NCBI RefSeq assembly: GCF_003052585.1
Contig: NZ_QASN01000021.1
Location: forward strand, 332,965-396,964
DNA length: 64,000 nucleotides
Direction: 5' to 3'
DNA from: Pseudomonas mangrovi
GTDB lineage: Bacteria; Pseudomonadota; Gammaproteobacteria; Pseudomonadales; Pseudomonadaceae
Numbering within the stretch: position 1 is the first letter of the stretch; every line of letters begins with the position of its first letter. Positions 1-9,525 of the stretch are shown in pieces. A program made the position numbers and the translations under genes. Under the pieces are notes generated by a model. That model saw only the letters and a program-made list of their open reading frames with translations, was not told where the DNA came from and did not search any database.

Positions 1-68
1 GGGCCTGAACGCAGAACCTAGAATCCCCGCCAGCCGGCTTGCCGTCATAACTACAAAAGGATCCGCCC

Positions 69-620
69 ATGCCCGCGCGCCTTCCATTTCTGCTCGGCCT
101 TGCCCGGCTGATCGATGCCGGCAACGGCCTGCTCGGCCGCGCCTGCGCCTGGCTCACCCTGTTCCTGGTCTTCGCCACCGCCGCCGTGGTGGTCCTGCGC
201 TATGGCTTCGGCATCGGCGCCACCGCATTGCAGGAAGCGGTGATGTACGCTCACGCACTGATCTTCATGGGCGCCGCCGCCTGGACCCTGCAGCGCAACG
301 GCCATGTCCGGGTGGACATTTTCTATCAGCGCTTCCCGGTCCGGCGCCAGGCGCTGGTCGAGCTGCTCGGCAACCTGCTGTTCCTGCTGCCGGTGTGCCT
401 GTTCCTCGGCTGGAACAGCTGGGACTATGTGGCCAACTCCTGGTCGACCTTCGAAGGCTCCAACGAGTCCGGCGGGCTCAAGTTCGTCTACCTGCAGAAG
501 AGCATCATCCTGCTACTGGTGGTCAGCCTGATCCTGCAGAGCCTGGCCGAGATCATCCGCTACAGCTACCGCCTGGCCGGCCACGAAGCAGCCCGCGAGC
601 AGGAGGTGCAGCATGGCTGA
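69..620 (+). CDS. TRAP transporter small permease (DctQ type)
   Basis: The 183-residue product is the small inner-membrane subunit of a tripartite ATP-independent periplasmic transporter. Four hydrophobic segments are visible, at about residues 25-45, 58-75, 100-120 and 145-165, and the length is usual for DctQ. The ATG follows AAGGA at about 56-60. The stop overlaps the start of the large permease by 8 bases, so the two are translationally coupled. The solute-binding DctP subunit should lie upstream, outside the window, and the substrate cannot be told from the membrane subunits. The ectoine operon about 2 kb away makes a compatible solute one possibility, but nothing in the sequence proves it. 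Confidence 0.88.
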   Translation: MPARLPFLLGLARLIDAGNGLLGRACAWLTLFLVFATAAVVVLRYGFGIGATALQEAVMYAHALIFMGAAAWTLQRNGHVRVDIFYQRFPVRRQALVELLGNLLFLLPVCLFLGWNSWDYVANSWSTFEGSNESGGLKFVYLQKSIILLLVVSLILQSLAEIIRYSYRLAGHEAAREQEVQHG

Positions 621-1986
621 ATTCATGGCGATCCTGCTGTTCATCAGCATCTGCCTGGCGCTGATGGCGGGCTACCCGGTGGCCTTTACTCTCGGCGGCA
701 TGGCGCTGCTGTTTGCCGGCTTCGGCGTGCTCACCGGCACCTTCGACGCCAGCTACCTCAGCGCCCTGCCCAATCGGCTGTTCGGCATCATGAACAACCA
801 GACCATGCTGGCGGTGCCGCTGTTCGTGTTCATGGGCGTGATGCTGGAGAAATCCCGCGTCGCCGAAGACCTGCTGGAATCCATGTCGCGCCTGTTCGGC
901 ACCCTGCGCGGTGGTCTGGCGATCTCGGTCTGCGTGGTCGGCGCGCTGCTCGCCGCCAGCACCGGCATCGTCGGCGCCACGGTGGTGACCATGGGTCTGC
1001 TGGCGCTGCCAACCATGCTCAAGCGCGGCTACGACCCGGCGGTGGCCACCGGCACCCTGGCTGCCACCGGCACCCTGGGGCAGATCATTCCGCCGTCGAT
1101 CATCCTGGTCCTGCTCGGCGACGTCATGTCCAGCGCCTACCAGCAGGCGCAGCTGAAGATGGGCATCTTCTCGCCGAAGACCGTCTCGGTGGGCGACCTG
1201 TTCGTCGGCGCGCTGATCCCCGGGCTGATCCTGGTCGGCCTTTACATCGCCTACCTGATCGGCGTCGCCGTGCTGCAGCCGAAGAAACTGCCGGCGCTAC
1301 CGCAGGAAGCGCTCGGCCCGATCGAATGGGGCAAGCTGTTCGGCTCGCTGATTCCGCCGCTGCTGCTTATCGCAGCGGTGCTCGGCTCGATCCTCACCGG
1401 CTACGCAACCCCCACCGAAGCCGCCGCCATTGGCGCCCTCGGTGCCATGCTGCTGGCCCTGTGGAAACGCCAGCTCAACCTTGCCCAGCTCAAGAGCGTG
1501 GCCTACGGCACTACCGAAATCACCTCGATGGTATTCCTGATTCTGATCGGTGCCTCGCTGTTCTCCCTGGTGTTCCGCGGCTTCGGCGGCGAGGTACTGA
1601 TCGAGGATGCCTTCGCGCAGATGCCTGGCGGCGTCATGGGCGCCTTCTTCGTGGTGATGGCGGTGATCTTCCTGCTCGGCTTCATCCTCGACTTCATCGA
1701 GATCACCTTCGTCGTGGTACCCATCGTCGGCCCGGTGCTGTTGGCGATGGGGCTCGATCCGGTGTGGCTGGGGGTGATGATCGCGCTGAACCTGCAAACC
1801 TCCTTCCTCACCCCGCCGTTCGGCTTCTCGCTGTTCTACCTGCGCGGTGTCACACCTCGCTCGATCCCGACCGCGACCATCTACAAGGGTGTGCTGCCAT
1901 TCATCGCCATCCAGCTGGCCATGCTGGTGATCGCCTACATCTGGCCGCAGATCATCACCTGGCTGCCGCACAAGCTGTATGGCTGA
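613..1986 (+). CDS. TRAP transporter large permease (DctM type)
   Basis: The 457-residue product is the ion-coupled transport channel of the TRAP system and is hydrophobic along its whole length. It has the family's long glycine/proline-rich helices, for example GTLGQIIPPSIILVLLGD near residue 155 and the C-terminal LQTSFLTPPFGFSLFYLRGV. It is somewhat longer than many DctM proteins because of a polar insert around residues 175-195 (QQAQLKMGIFSPKTVSVG), a feature I associate with the mannitol/chloroaromatic TRAP subgroup rather than with TeaC. It overlaps the small permease by 8 bases. The following gene lies 39 bases downstream and is not an obvious transporter component. Confidence 0.92.
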   Translation: MAEFMAILLFISICLALMAGYPVAFTLGGMALLFAGFGVLTGTFDASYLSALPNRLFGIMNNQTMLAVPLFVFMGVMLEKSRVAEDLLESMSRLFGTLRGGLAISVCVVGALLAASTGIVGATVVTMGLLALPTMLKRGYDPAVATGTLAATGTLGQIIPPSIILVLLGDVMSSAYQQAQLKMGIFSPKTVSVGDLFVGALIPGLILVGLYIAYLIGVAVLQPKKLPALPQEALGPIEWGKLFGSLIPPLLLIAAVLGSILTGYATPTEAAAIGALGAMLLALWKRQLNLAQLKSVAYGTTEITSMVFLILIGASLFSLVFRGFGGEVLIEDAFAQMPGGVMGAFFVVMAVIFLLGFILDFIEITFVVVPIVGPVLLAMGLDPVWLGVMIALNLQTSFLTPPFGFSLFYLRGVTPRSIPTATIYKGVLPFIAIQLAMLVIAYIWPQIITWLPHKLYG

Positions 1987-2025
1987 GTGGCGACTGCGCC
2001 GGGTTTCTCGCAAGAGGGATGAGAG

Positions 2026-2466
2026 ATGGAACTCCCGCTGCTGATCAAGCTGGGCGTGCTGGTAATGACTGCGGTCGCGGCCTGGGAATTGCGCGACAGA
2101 CTGAAGAATCGCGACCGCAAGATCGACGCGCGGATCAGCGATGCCGTCCTGAAATCCGCGCTGGTAATCCAGGGCCCGGACGGCCCGATCAGGTATGCAG
2201 CCACCCTGGAAAACCGCAACCAAGGCTACGAGTTGGCCATTTCCACGGATGCATCCGGCGGTGATCCGCTTGTGACGAGGGAAACCTTCAGCAGCAAAAA
2301 CGAAGTCGACATGTATCTGCGCGAAAACACCCGTTTTCGCCTGGGTGATTTCGTGCGGCACGCGCAGTGCGGCAAGCGTAGTGCAGCAAACACGGGCTCC
2401 CGATTGGTGGATGGCTTCGGCCATCCACCCTACGAAGGCAGCACGCCTACGGAGCAGCTTGCGTAG
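2026..2466 (+). CDS. Hypothetical membrane-anchored protein
   Basis: I do not recognise this 146-residue protein. The ATG follows GAGGGATGAGAG. Residues 1-20 are hydrophobic (MELPLLIKLGVLVMTAVAAW) and probably form a membrane anchor, followed by a charged stretch and a polar domain. The last 20 or so residues are read from a dispersed hairpin repeat (2406-2434) and contain LVDGFGHPPYEGS, so the C-terminus was probably created or extended when the repeat inserted. The ancestral gene may have ended differently. It sits between the TRAP operon and the convergent ask gene. Confidence 0.55.
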   Translation: MELPLLIKLGVLVMTAVAAWELRDRLKNRDRKIDARISDAVLKSALVIQGPDGPIRYAATLENRNQGYELAISTDASGGDPLVTRETFSSKNEVDMYLRENTRFRLGDFVRHAQCGKRSAANTGSRLVDGFGHPPYEGSTPTEQLA

Positions 2467-2497
2467 GGTGGACAACGGCGCAGCCTTGTCCACCAAC
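2406..2497. repeat. Two GTAGGGTGG-type hairpin repeats
   Basis: Two imperfectly related inverted repeats lie side by side. The first has a perfect 10-bp stem (GGTGGATGGC / GCCATCCACC) closed by a TTCG loop at 2406-2429 and is followed by CTACG. The second, in opposite orientation, reads GTAGGGTGGACAA, ten spacer bases, then TTGTCCACC at 2464-2494. Related units occur at 22156-22364, 35685-35868 and 56163-56195. The pair lies between convergent genes and may act as a bidirectional transcription stop, although neither copy has a long T-tract. Confidence 0.75.
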
Positions 2498-2540
2498 TAC
2501 CCCGGTTCCCTTCTCTCGGTAACTCGCCCAGCCCTGACGG

Positions 2541-3971
2541 TCAGGCCGCGGCGATCACGTCGCCATGATTCTCCGGCTCGATCAGCGCACGATGCAGCGC
2601 GCGGATCGCCGCGTCGTAGTCCTCGGCACCGACCACGCACTGCATCTCCACCTGGCGGATCGACTGGTGAATCGCCTGGATGCTGATGCCGGCGCCGGCC
2701 AGCGCCGCGACGGTGCGAGCGAGGATGCCCTTGACCTTCAGATCGGAGCCGATCGCCGAGACGATCGCCAGGTTGTGCAGGCGCACCTCGGCGGCCGGGT
2801 AACGTTCCTCGATCAGCCGTGCGGCGCGGTCGATCAGCTTGCGCGAACCGGAGCAGTAGTAGGTGATGCTGTTGGCGTCGGAGTCCTTATTCACCACGTA
2901 CAGGCGCAGCTGCTTGAGCAGGCGGCTGATCTCCATGTCGTGGCCGATGTCGCCGAGCATTTCCTGGTCGAACACCTCGATGCCCCAGACATCGCGGCGG
3001 CCGGCAATGATCTCCACGCAGGGCGTCGCGCTGCAGTAGTCCTGACTGATCAGGGTGCCGGCGTGCTCGGGTTCGAAAGCGTTCTTGATCCGCAGCTCGA
3101 TGCCGGCGCGGCGCAGGGTACGCGCCGCGCGCGGATGGATGGCCTCCATGCCGAGGTTGGACAGCTGGTCGGCGACGTCGTAGTTGGTGCGACCGATGGT
3201 GACCACGGCGTCGCTGCCGACCAACAGCGGGTCGGCGCTGGAGAGATGGAATTCCTTGTGGATGATCGCCTCGCGGGCGCCGGTGCTGGCAGCGATCTGG
3301 GCGAAGGTGATCTCGCTGTAGCCACGGTCGAAGGTGTTCATCAGCCCTTCGCGACAGTGCGCGTAGCCGGTGGCGATGAGCAGCTCGCGACCGGGCTCGG
3401 CGCCTTCGAAGGCGCGGGTGATCATTTCCTCGAAGGCCAGCGGCTGATCCTGCTGCCAACCTGTGAGATCGATCATGCGTGCGGCGACGCCGCGCTGCTT
3501 GAGCGCCAGCACGGCGTTGAAGGCGCTGTGCGCCTCGCCCAGTGAGGCAAGCATCTCGCGCACCTTCATCAGGTGCTCGGCCATCTGGAAGTGGCCGTAG
3601 CTGCACAGCCGCTGCAGGCTGCGCATGCACTCGCGGGCATCGTCCAGGCGCGCCTCGATGAAGCGGTCGGCGAACTGGCGCTGGAAGATCTGCGGGAACA
3701 GCTCGGCGTTCTTCGCCAGCATGCGTTCGCGCAGCGTCTCCAGGGCCGGCAGCCAGGCGCCTTCGTTGCGCGCCTCGGCGAAGCGCTGGTAGACGCCGGG
3801 CTCGCCGGTCTTCTTGTGTTCCAGCAGCAGGTTGGTCATGCCGGCGTAGGCCGAGACCACGAAGATGCGGTTGTACAGGCGCTCGCCCTGGCGCTCGCCG
3901 ATGAGCAGGTTGTCGAGCAACTCGTCGAAGCGGCTCATGGAGGTGCCGCCGATCTTTTCTACGGTATGCAT
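2541..3971 (-). CDS. ask: Ectoine-operon aspartate kinase (Ask_Ect)
   Basis: This 476-residue enzyme phosphorylates L-aspartate and commits carbon to aspartate-semialdehyde, the EctB substrate. I chose the ATG at 3971 (MHTVEKIGGTSMSRF), which matches the family start; a further 17 in-frame residues upstream look non-coding. The N-terminal kinase motif KIGGTSMSRF differs from the KFGGTS of housekeeping LysC, which is typical of ectoine-linked kinases. The C-terminal third (from about residue 325) has two ACT-like regulatory segments, including GSDLKVKGILARTVAALAGA. It is the last gene of ectABCD-ask, 58 bases after ectD. Dedicated kinases in such operons are known to be less sensitive to lysine/threonine feedback; that is family knowledge, not visible here. 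Confidence 0.93.
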   Translation of the reverse strand: MHTVEKIGGTSMSRFDELLDNLLIGERQGERLYNRIFVVSAYAGMTNLLLEHKKTGEPGVYQRFAEARNEGAWLPALETLRERMLAKNAELFPQIFQRQFADRFIEARLDDARECMRSLQRLCSYGHFQMAEHLMKVREMLASLGEAHSAFNAVLALKQRGVAARMIDLTGWQQDQPLAFEEMITRAFEGAEPGRELLIATGYAHCREGLMNTFDRGYSEITFAQIAASTGAREAIIHKEFHLSSADPLLVGSDAVVTIGRTNYDVADQLSNLGMEAIHPRAARTLRRAGIELRIKNAFEPEHAGTLISQDYCSATPCVEIIAGRRDVWGIEVFDQEMLGDIGHDMEISRLLKQLRLYVVNKDSDANSITYYCSGSRKLIDRAARLIEERYPAAEVRLHNLAIVSAIGSDLKVKGILARTVAALAGAGISIQAIHQSIRQVEMQCVVGAEDYDAAIRALHRALIEPENHGDVIAAA

Positions 3972-4029
3972 GGGGGATTCGCTGTCCGTGGCGGCGCGGT
4001 CAGCCGACCGCGCGTTAAACACAATGGGT

Positions 4030-4983
4030 TCAGAGGTAGCGCTGCGGGCCGATTGCCAGCGGGCTGAAGTCCTCGCGCTCGGCGACGAAGGCCGGGCGCG
4101 GCGCGCGTCCGCAGAAGGGCGCCTGCACCGCGTTGTCGACGTGGTTGTAGACGTAGAACAGGTTGCTGCGCGCGTCCGGACTGATGTTGCCGTTGGAGCC
4201 GTGCATGCAGTTGCAATCGAAGAACACCACGCTGCCGGCCGGACCGAGCGCGCTGTCGATGCCGTGGCGGGCGGCCAGCTCGCTCAGACTGTGCTGGTCG
4301 GGCACGCCGATCTCCTGCTTGCGCAGGGATTTCTCATAGTGGTTCTCCGGCGTCTCGCCGACGCAGCGCACGTAGTGCTGGTGCGAGCCGGGCATCAGCA
4401 GCAGCGGGCCGTTGTGCGCCTGGTTGTCGGTAAGCAGCACCGAGCAGGACAGCGCGCGCATGCGCGGCATGCCGTCCTCGCAGTGCCAGGTCTCGAAGTC
4501 CGAATGCCAGTAGAACTCACGGCCGTTGAAACCGGGTTTGAAGTTCATTCGCGACTGGTGCACGTAGATGTCGCCACCGAGAATGAAGCGGGCGATCCCG
4601 GCAATCCGCTCGTCGCAGGCGACGCGGGCGAACAGCGGGTTGTCGCGGTGGATCTGGAACACCGAGCGCACCGCGCCACTGTCGGGTTCCAGGATGGTCT
4701 TGCCGGAAGCGGCCACCGCCGGGTCCTGGCGGACGCGCTCGATTTCCTCGCGCAACACGGCCACTTCGGCTGGGCTGAACAGCTCTGGCAGGATCAGGTA
4801 ACCGTCACGTTCGAAGGCATCGATCTGCTCGGCAGAAATCGGCGCCTGGTGGCGGTCGCCCTGCCAGATCACCGGGTCCAGGCGCTGCTGCCAGCTCGGC
4901 TCGGGGTCCTGGCGTGAGGGGTAGAGGTCGGCGTGCTGGTTGGCTGGCCGGCTGGCGAGCCGGTTGGCTAGCCCAATAGTCAT
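4030..4983 (-). CDS. ectD: Ectoine hydroxylase EctD
   Basis: The 317-residue Fe(II)/2-oxoglutarate dioxygenase converts ectoine to 5-hydroxyectoine in the cytoplasm. The EctD signature is present: WHSDFETWHCEDGMPRMRAL contains the iron-binding H-x-D pair, and the distal iron His lies in FFDCNCMHGSNGNISPDARS. The start is the ATG at 4983, preceded by AACGGAGG at ideal spacing. An in-frame extension to 5109 lacks family similarity and would cross the intergenic hairpins. The N-terminus (MTIGLANRLASRPANQHADL) is usual for the family. It follows ectC after a 168-base spacer with tandem repeats and hairpins, so its expression relative to ectABC may be tuned separately. Confidence 0.95.
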   Translation of the reverse strand: MTIGLANRLASRPANQHADLYPSRQDPEPSWQQRLDPVIWQGDRHQAPISAEQIDAFERDGYLILPELFSPAEVAVLREEIERVRQDPAVAASGKTILEPDSGAVRSVFQIHRDNPLFARVACDERIAGIARFILGGDIYVHQSRMNFKPGFNGREFYWHSDFETWHCEDGMPRMRALSCSVLLTDNQAHNGPLLLMPGSHQHYVRCVGETPENHYEKSLRKQEIGVPDQHSLSELAARHGIDSALGPAGSVVFFDCNCMHGSNGNISPDARSNLFYVYNHVDNAVQAPFCGRAPRPAFVAEREDFSPLAIGPQRYL

Positions 4984-5057
4984 GAATCCTCCGTTTCTGC
5001 TATTTGAAGGCGCAAGGATGCCGCGCCTGGGATGCTGCGAGGAGCTGCGCCCGGGAG

Positions 5058-5082
5058 GTGAGGCACCCGCACGGCGCCTCAC
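5058..5082 (-). other. Hairpin upstream of ectD
   Basis: GTGAGGC (5058-5064) and GCCTCAC (5076-5082) can form a 7-bp stem in the ectC-ectD spacer, about 75 bases before the ectD start. There is no T-tract, so it is more likely an RNA-processing or stability element than a terminator. Function is inferred. Confidence 0.35.
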
Positions 5083-5100
5083 GGATTCCGTTTTCAAAGG

Positions 5101-5114
5101 GGGGCGCAAGCCCC
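5101..5114 (-). terminator. Possible intra-operon attenuator between ectC and ectD
   Basis: GGGGC-GCAA-GCCCC (5101-5114) forms a compact GC-rich hairpin. In the transcribed minus direction it is followed by CCCTTTGAAAA rather than a clean U-tract. It could act as a weak terminator that lowers ectD and ask transcription relative to ectABC, or as a stabilising 3' structure. Confidence 0.35.
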
Positions 5115-5116
5115 AT

Positions 5117-5164
5117 CAGGCGACCTGTCAGGCGACCCTTCAGGCGACCTGTCAGGCGACCGCT
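5117..5164 (-). repeat. Four 12-bp tandem repeats spanning the ectC stop
   Basis: Units CAGGCGACCTGT, CAGGCGACCCTT, CAGGCGACCTGT and CAGGCGACCGCT are head-to-tail at 5117-5164 (plus-strand reading). The last unit overlaps the ectC stop codon. In the ectC direction every unit carries a TGA in the same frame, so translation meets up to four successive stops. This looks like local slippage duplication at the end of ectC. Confidence 0.8.
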
Positions 5165-5553
5165 TCTGCATCCAGCGGGTAGACGCCATGCTCGTCGTGC
5201 ACTTCCCGGCCGCTCAGCGGCGGGTTGAACACGCAGGCCATCTTCATTTCGCTGAAACCGCGCAGCAGGTGCTCGTCATGCTGGTCCAGGACGTACAGGG
5301 TGCCGGGAGCGATCGGATAGACCTTGCCGTCGGCGAGGGTCTCGATCTCGCCTTCACCACTGATGCAGAACACCGACTCGAGGTGATTGCGGTAGTGGAT
5401 ATGGGTCTGGGTGCCGGCATAGATAGTGGTGATGTGGAACGAGAACCCCATCTTGTCGTCCTTGAGCAGCATGCGCACGCTGTCCCAGGTTCCGGTTTCG
5501 CTGACGACCTTGCGTTCGGAGTTTTCGCACTCGGCGAGAGTTCTTACGATCAT
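5152..5553 (-). CDS. ectC: L-ectoine synthase EctC
   Basis: The 133-residue cupin-fold enzyme cyclises N-gamma-acetyl-2,4-diaminobutyrate to ectoine. The family N-terminus MIVRTLAECENSERKVV and cupin motifs THIHYRNHLESVFCISGEGE (residues about 51-70) and LYVLDQHDEHLLRG are visible, and the length is typical. The ATG follows GGAGGACTCCCG. It begins 12 bases after ectB stops. The last residues, DAEAVA, run into the tandem repeat described separately. Confidence 0.97.
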   Translation of the reverse strand: MIVRTLAECENSERKVVSETGTWDSVRMLLKDDKMGFSFHITTIYAGTQTHIHYRNHLESVFCISGEGEIETLADGKVYPIAPGTLYVLDQHDEHLLRGFSEMKMACVFNPPLSGREVHDEHGVYPLDAEAVA

Positions 5554-5565
5554 CGGGAGTCCTCC

Positions 5566-6843
5566 TCAGGATGCCTGGTTGGCCTGATGCTCGGAGAGCG
5601 CGGCGGCAAAGGCGTGGTCGAGGATGTCCAGCGCCTTCTCGATCTGCGCGTCCTCGATGGTCAGCGGACACAGGCACTTGACCACCTCGCCGTGGGCACC
5701 GCTGGTCTCGATCACCAGGCCCTGCTCGAAGGCCTTGCGGCAGATCGAGGTGGCCAGCTCGCCGTCCGGGCAACTGATGCCGATCATCATTCCGCGACCC
5801 TTGACGAACAGCGAGTCGGGACCGTGGCGGCGGACGATCTTCTGCATCCGCTCGGCGATGCGCTTGCCCTTGGTCCGCACGCTCTGGGCGAAGCTGTCGT
5901 CGCGCCAGAAGTGCTCGATGGCCGCGGTGGCGGTGACGAAGGCATGGTTATTGCCGCGGAAGGTGCCGTTGTGTTCGCCCGGCTTCCACTGGTCCAGCTC
6001 CTTGCGCAGCAGGACCATGGCGAACGGTAGGCCGTAGCCGGAGAGGGACTTGGACAGAGTGATCATGTCCGGACGAATGCCCATCTCCTCGAAGCTGAAG
6101 AAGCTGCCGGTGCGGCCGCAGCCGGCCTGGATGTCATCGACGATCAGCAGCATCTCGTGCTTGCGGCAGAGCTTGTCGAGCTTGCGCATCCACTCGGCCG
6201 AGGCGACGTTCAGACCGCCCTCGCCCTGCACCACCTCGACGATCACCGCCGCCGGCTTGTCGATGCCGCTGGACGGGTCATCGAGCAGCTTGTCGATCAT
6301 CGCGATGGTGTTGACCTTGTCGCCGAAATAGTTGGCGTAGGGCATGCGTGCCACTTCGCCGAGCGGTACACCCGCGCCGCCGCGATGGTGCTGGTTGCCG
6401 GTCGCGGCCAGGGCACCGAGGGTGCAGCCGTGGAAGCCGTTGGTGAAGCTGAGGATGCTCTGCCGGCCGGTGACCTTGCGCGCCAGCTTGAGCGCTGCCT
6501 CGACCGCGTTGGCGCCGGTCGGCCCGGTGAACTGCATCAGGTACTCACCCATGCCGCGCGGCTCGAGGATCAGCCGGTTGAAGGTTTCCAGGAAGGCTTC
6601 CTTGGCTTCGGAGTACATGTCCAGGCCGTGGGTCAGACCGTCCTGCTCGATGTAGTCGAGCAGCGCCTGCTTGAGTACCGGATGATTGTGGCCGTAGTTG
6701 AGCGTTCCGGCGCCGGCGAGGAAGTCGATGTAGTGACGTCCGTCGCGGCTGATCAGCTCAGCGCCACGCGCCTGCTTGAACACCACCGGAAACGAGCGGC
6801 AATAGCTTCTGACCGAGGATTCGTTCAGTTCGAAAATCTTCAT
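5566..6843 (-). CDS. ectB: Diaminobutyrate-2-oxoglutarate transaminase EctB
   Basis: The 425-residue class III PLP aminotransferase makes L-2,4-diaminobutyrate from aspartate-semialdehyde and glutamate. The start at 6843 gives the family N-terminus MKIFELNESSVRSYCRSFPV. The PLP pocket is visible as TGPTGANAVEAALKLARK, LLIVDDIQAGCGRTG and the Schiff-base lysine in TLSKSLSGYGLP (about residue 265). The ATG overlaps the ectA stop by 4 bases (ATGA). A longer in-frame extension to 7251 is only open reading through ectA and was discarded. Confidence 0.97.
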   Translation of the reverse strand: MKIFELNESSVRSYCRSFPVVFKQARGAELISRDGRHYIDFLAGAGTLNYGHNHPVLKQALLDYIEQDGLTHGLDMYSEAKEAFLETFNRLILEPRGMGEYLMQFTGPTGANAVEAALKLARKVTGRQSILSFTNGFHGCTLGALAATGNQHHRGGAGVPLGEVARMPYANYFGDKVNTIAMIDKLLDDPSSGIDKPAAVIVEVVQGEGGLNVASAEWMRKLDKLCRKHEMLLIVDDIQAGCGRTGSFFSFEEMGIRPDMITLSKSLSGYGLPFAMVLLRKELDQWKPGEHNGTFRGNNHAFVTATAAIEHFWRDDSFAQSVRTKGKRIAERMQKIVRRHGPDSLFVKGRGMMIGISCPDGELATSICRKAFEQGLVIETSGAHGEVVKCLCPLTIEDAQIEKALDILDHAFAAALSEHQANQAS

Positions 6844-7370
6844 ACGGGCTCCTTGGAGGTTGCGGCTGGTAGCGGGTCTGCCAGCGGTCCTGCGCGATAG
6901 AGCACCTCGTCCTCGTGCTCGCCGGCGAAATGCCGCTCGCGGGAGAACAGGGTGCGGGTGCCATGCTCGATACCGAGACGCTCGAAGGCTCTCAGGAACA
7001 GCGCCTGTGACGCCTGGTTGTCCGGGGAGATGCTGGTCTCCAGATAGCGCACGCCGTCTCCCGCGACCCGGGCGACCAGCGCCAGCAACATGCGCAAGGC
7101 CAGGCCCTGGCCGCGTGCCTCGGGGGCGACGGCGACTTGCCAGATGAACAGCGTGTCGGGGCGTTGCGGCGGGCGGTAGCCGGAGATGAAGCCGACCAGA
7201 TGGCCCTGGGCGTCCTCGGCAGCGATACCGGTATCGGCGAAATCGGAGCACTGCAGCAGGTTGCAGTACACCGAATTGCGGTCCAGTGGTTGGCAGCGCG
7301 CCACCAGCTGGTTGAGGGGGAGGCCGTCGCCGTCGGTGGGGCGACGGAGTCTGACGGGGGCAAAACTCAA
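6840..7370 (-). CDS. ectA: L-2,4-diaminobutyrate N-gamma-acetyltransferase EctA
   Basis: The 176-residue GNAT-fold enzyme transfers acetyl from acetyl-CoA to diaminobutyrate, the second of the three steps from aspartate-semialdehyde to ectoine. The acetyl-CoA loop VAPEARGQGLALRML (about residues 80-95, R-x-x-G-x-G/A) and the preceding FIWQVAV strand are clear. It is the first gene of the operon and is coupled to ectB by an ATGA overlap. A candidate promoter lies 65-75 bases upstream. No EctR-type regulator is adjacent, so osmotic control probably acts at the promoter itself. Confidence 0.96.
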   Translation of the reverse strand: MSFAPVRLRRPTDGDGLPLNQLVARCQPLDRNSVYCNLLQCSDFADTGIAAEDAQGHLVGFISGYRPPQRPDTLFIWQVAVAPEARGQGLALRMLLALVARVAGDGVRYLETSISPDNQASQALFLRAFERLGIEHGTRTLFSRERHFAGEHEDEVLYRAGPLADPLPAATSKEPV

Positions 7371-7411
7371 AACAGGGTCCTATGGGGGTTGTGGAACGAA
7401 TTCTCTTTTCA

Positions 7412-7440
7412 GGTTAAACACATCGAAGCGGATATCTCAA
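7412..7440 (-). promoter_or_regulatory. ectA: Candidate ect operon promoter
   Basis: On the minus strand TTGAGA (7440-7435) is followed after 16-17 bases by the weak -10-like TTTAAC/TTAACC (7418-7412), about 40 bases before the ectA start. TTGAGA is a good sigma70 -35 box and the poor -10 fits an osmotically inducible promoter. This is pattern reading only. Confidence 0.4.
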
Positions 7441-7938
7441 CCCGCGATCGATAGTATGCGCCGAGCAACTTGTCCGATTGAGGCCGATTTTGCCGGCGCA
7501 AATACCTGGGTTACTGCGCCTATATAAGCCGGATATATCCGACGATCTGAAGCAGCAACTTGGCAGGCCAGATATCGGTCAGCAGAGGTTCTGAAAAGTT
7601 CCTTTATCGACGCCAACCTGACAGCACTAAAGCCCTCTGAAGCCCCGGTATACCTGGGCCAAACAAGATTTCAGAGCCTGTTCGCAAGGGCGCCACGAAT
7701 CGAGGAAAACGGCTCTTCCGAGCGGCCACGAAATCGGGCCTATATCCGCCGAGGCAACTTGCCGGCTAGCCGGCGAAGTTCACTGTCGTGGCGGCGGCAT
7801 ATCCGCCGTGATCTGCTTTCGATGAACTTTGAATGAATCAAGCCGATATGAGACGCACGCCAGGAAGTTGTCGGCCGCAATTCATCCCGCTGTTCCGCCT
7901 GCAAGTTTGCCGGTTGGCCCAAAGTGCTGGGCGAATAC
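7441..7938. other. Intergenic region between ectA promoter and zwf
   Basis: This 0.5-kb gap is AT-richer than its surroundings, with CTATATAAGCCGGATATATCC at about 7518-7538. It has no convincing gene. A perfect 14-bp palindrome, GCCGGCTAGCCGGC, lies at 7761-7774 and may fold as a hairpin downstream of zwf. The upstream AT-rich part may hold further ect regulatory sites. Confidence 0.5.
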
Positions 7939-9381
<1,443 letters not shown>

Positions 9382-9465
9382 TGGGGTCTCCGACAGGAAA
9401 GTGGAAGCGAACCGCGGTTACCGGCGGGCGGAGACGGGGGCGGTTTCCGCCGCGCCGACGCGCCA

Positions 9466-9480
9466 TGTAGTATAACTACA
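9466..9480. promoter_or_regulatory. Perfect 15-bp palindrome, probable HexR-type operator
   Basis: TGTAGT-ATA-ACTACA at 9466-9480 is a perfect inverted repeat in the 144-base gap between the diverging zwf and RpiR/HexR-type genes, 45 bases before the regulator start. It resembles the TGTA-N7-TACA shape known for HexR operators. It is the obvious candidate for autoregulation plus control of zwf. Confidence 0.65.
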
Positions 9481-9525
9481 AGTTCACTACATCCCGACAG
9501 CCGTCGCCCTATTGAGTCCCCCGCC

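Noticed and set aside
1297..2496. A 399-codon minus-strand frame across the DctM gene and the repeats
   Set aside because: Histidine/glutamine-rich shadow of dctM that also runs through two hairpin repeats; no start signal or family motif.
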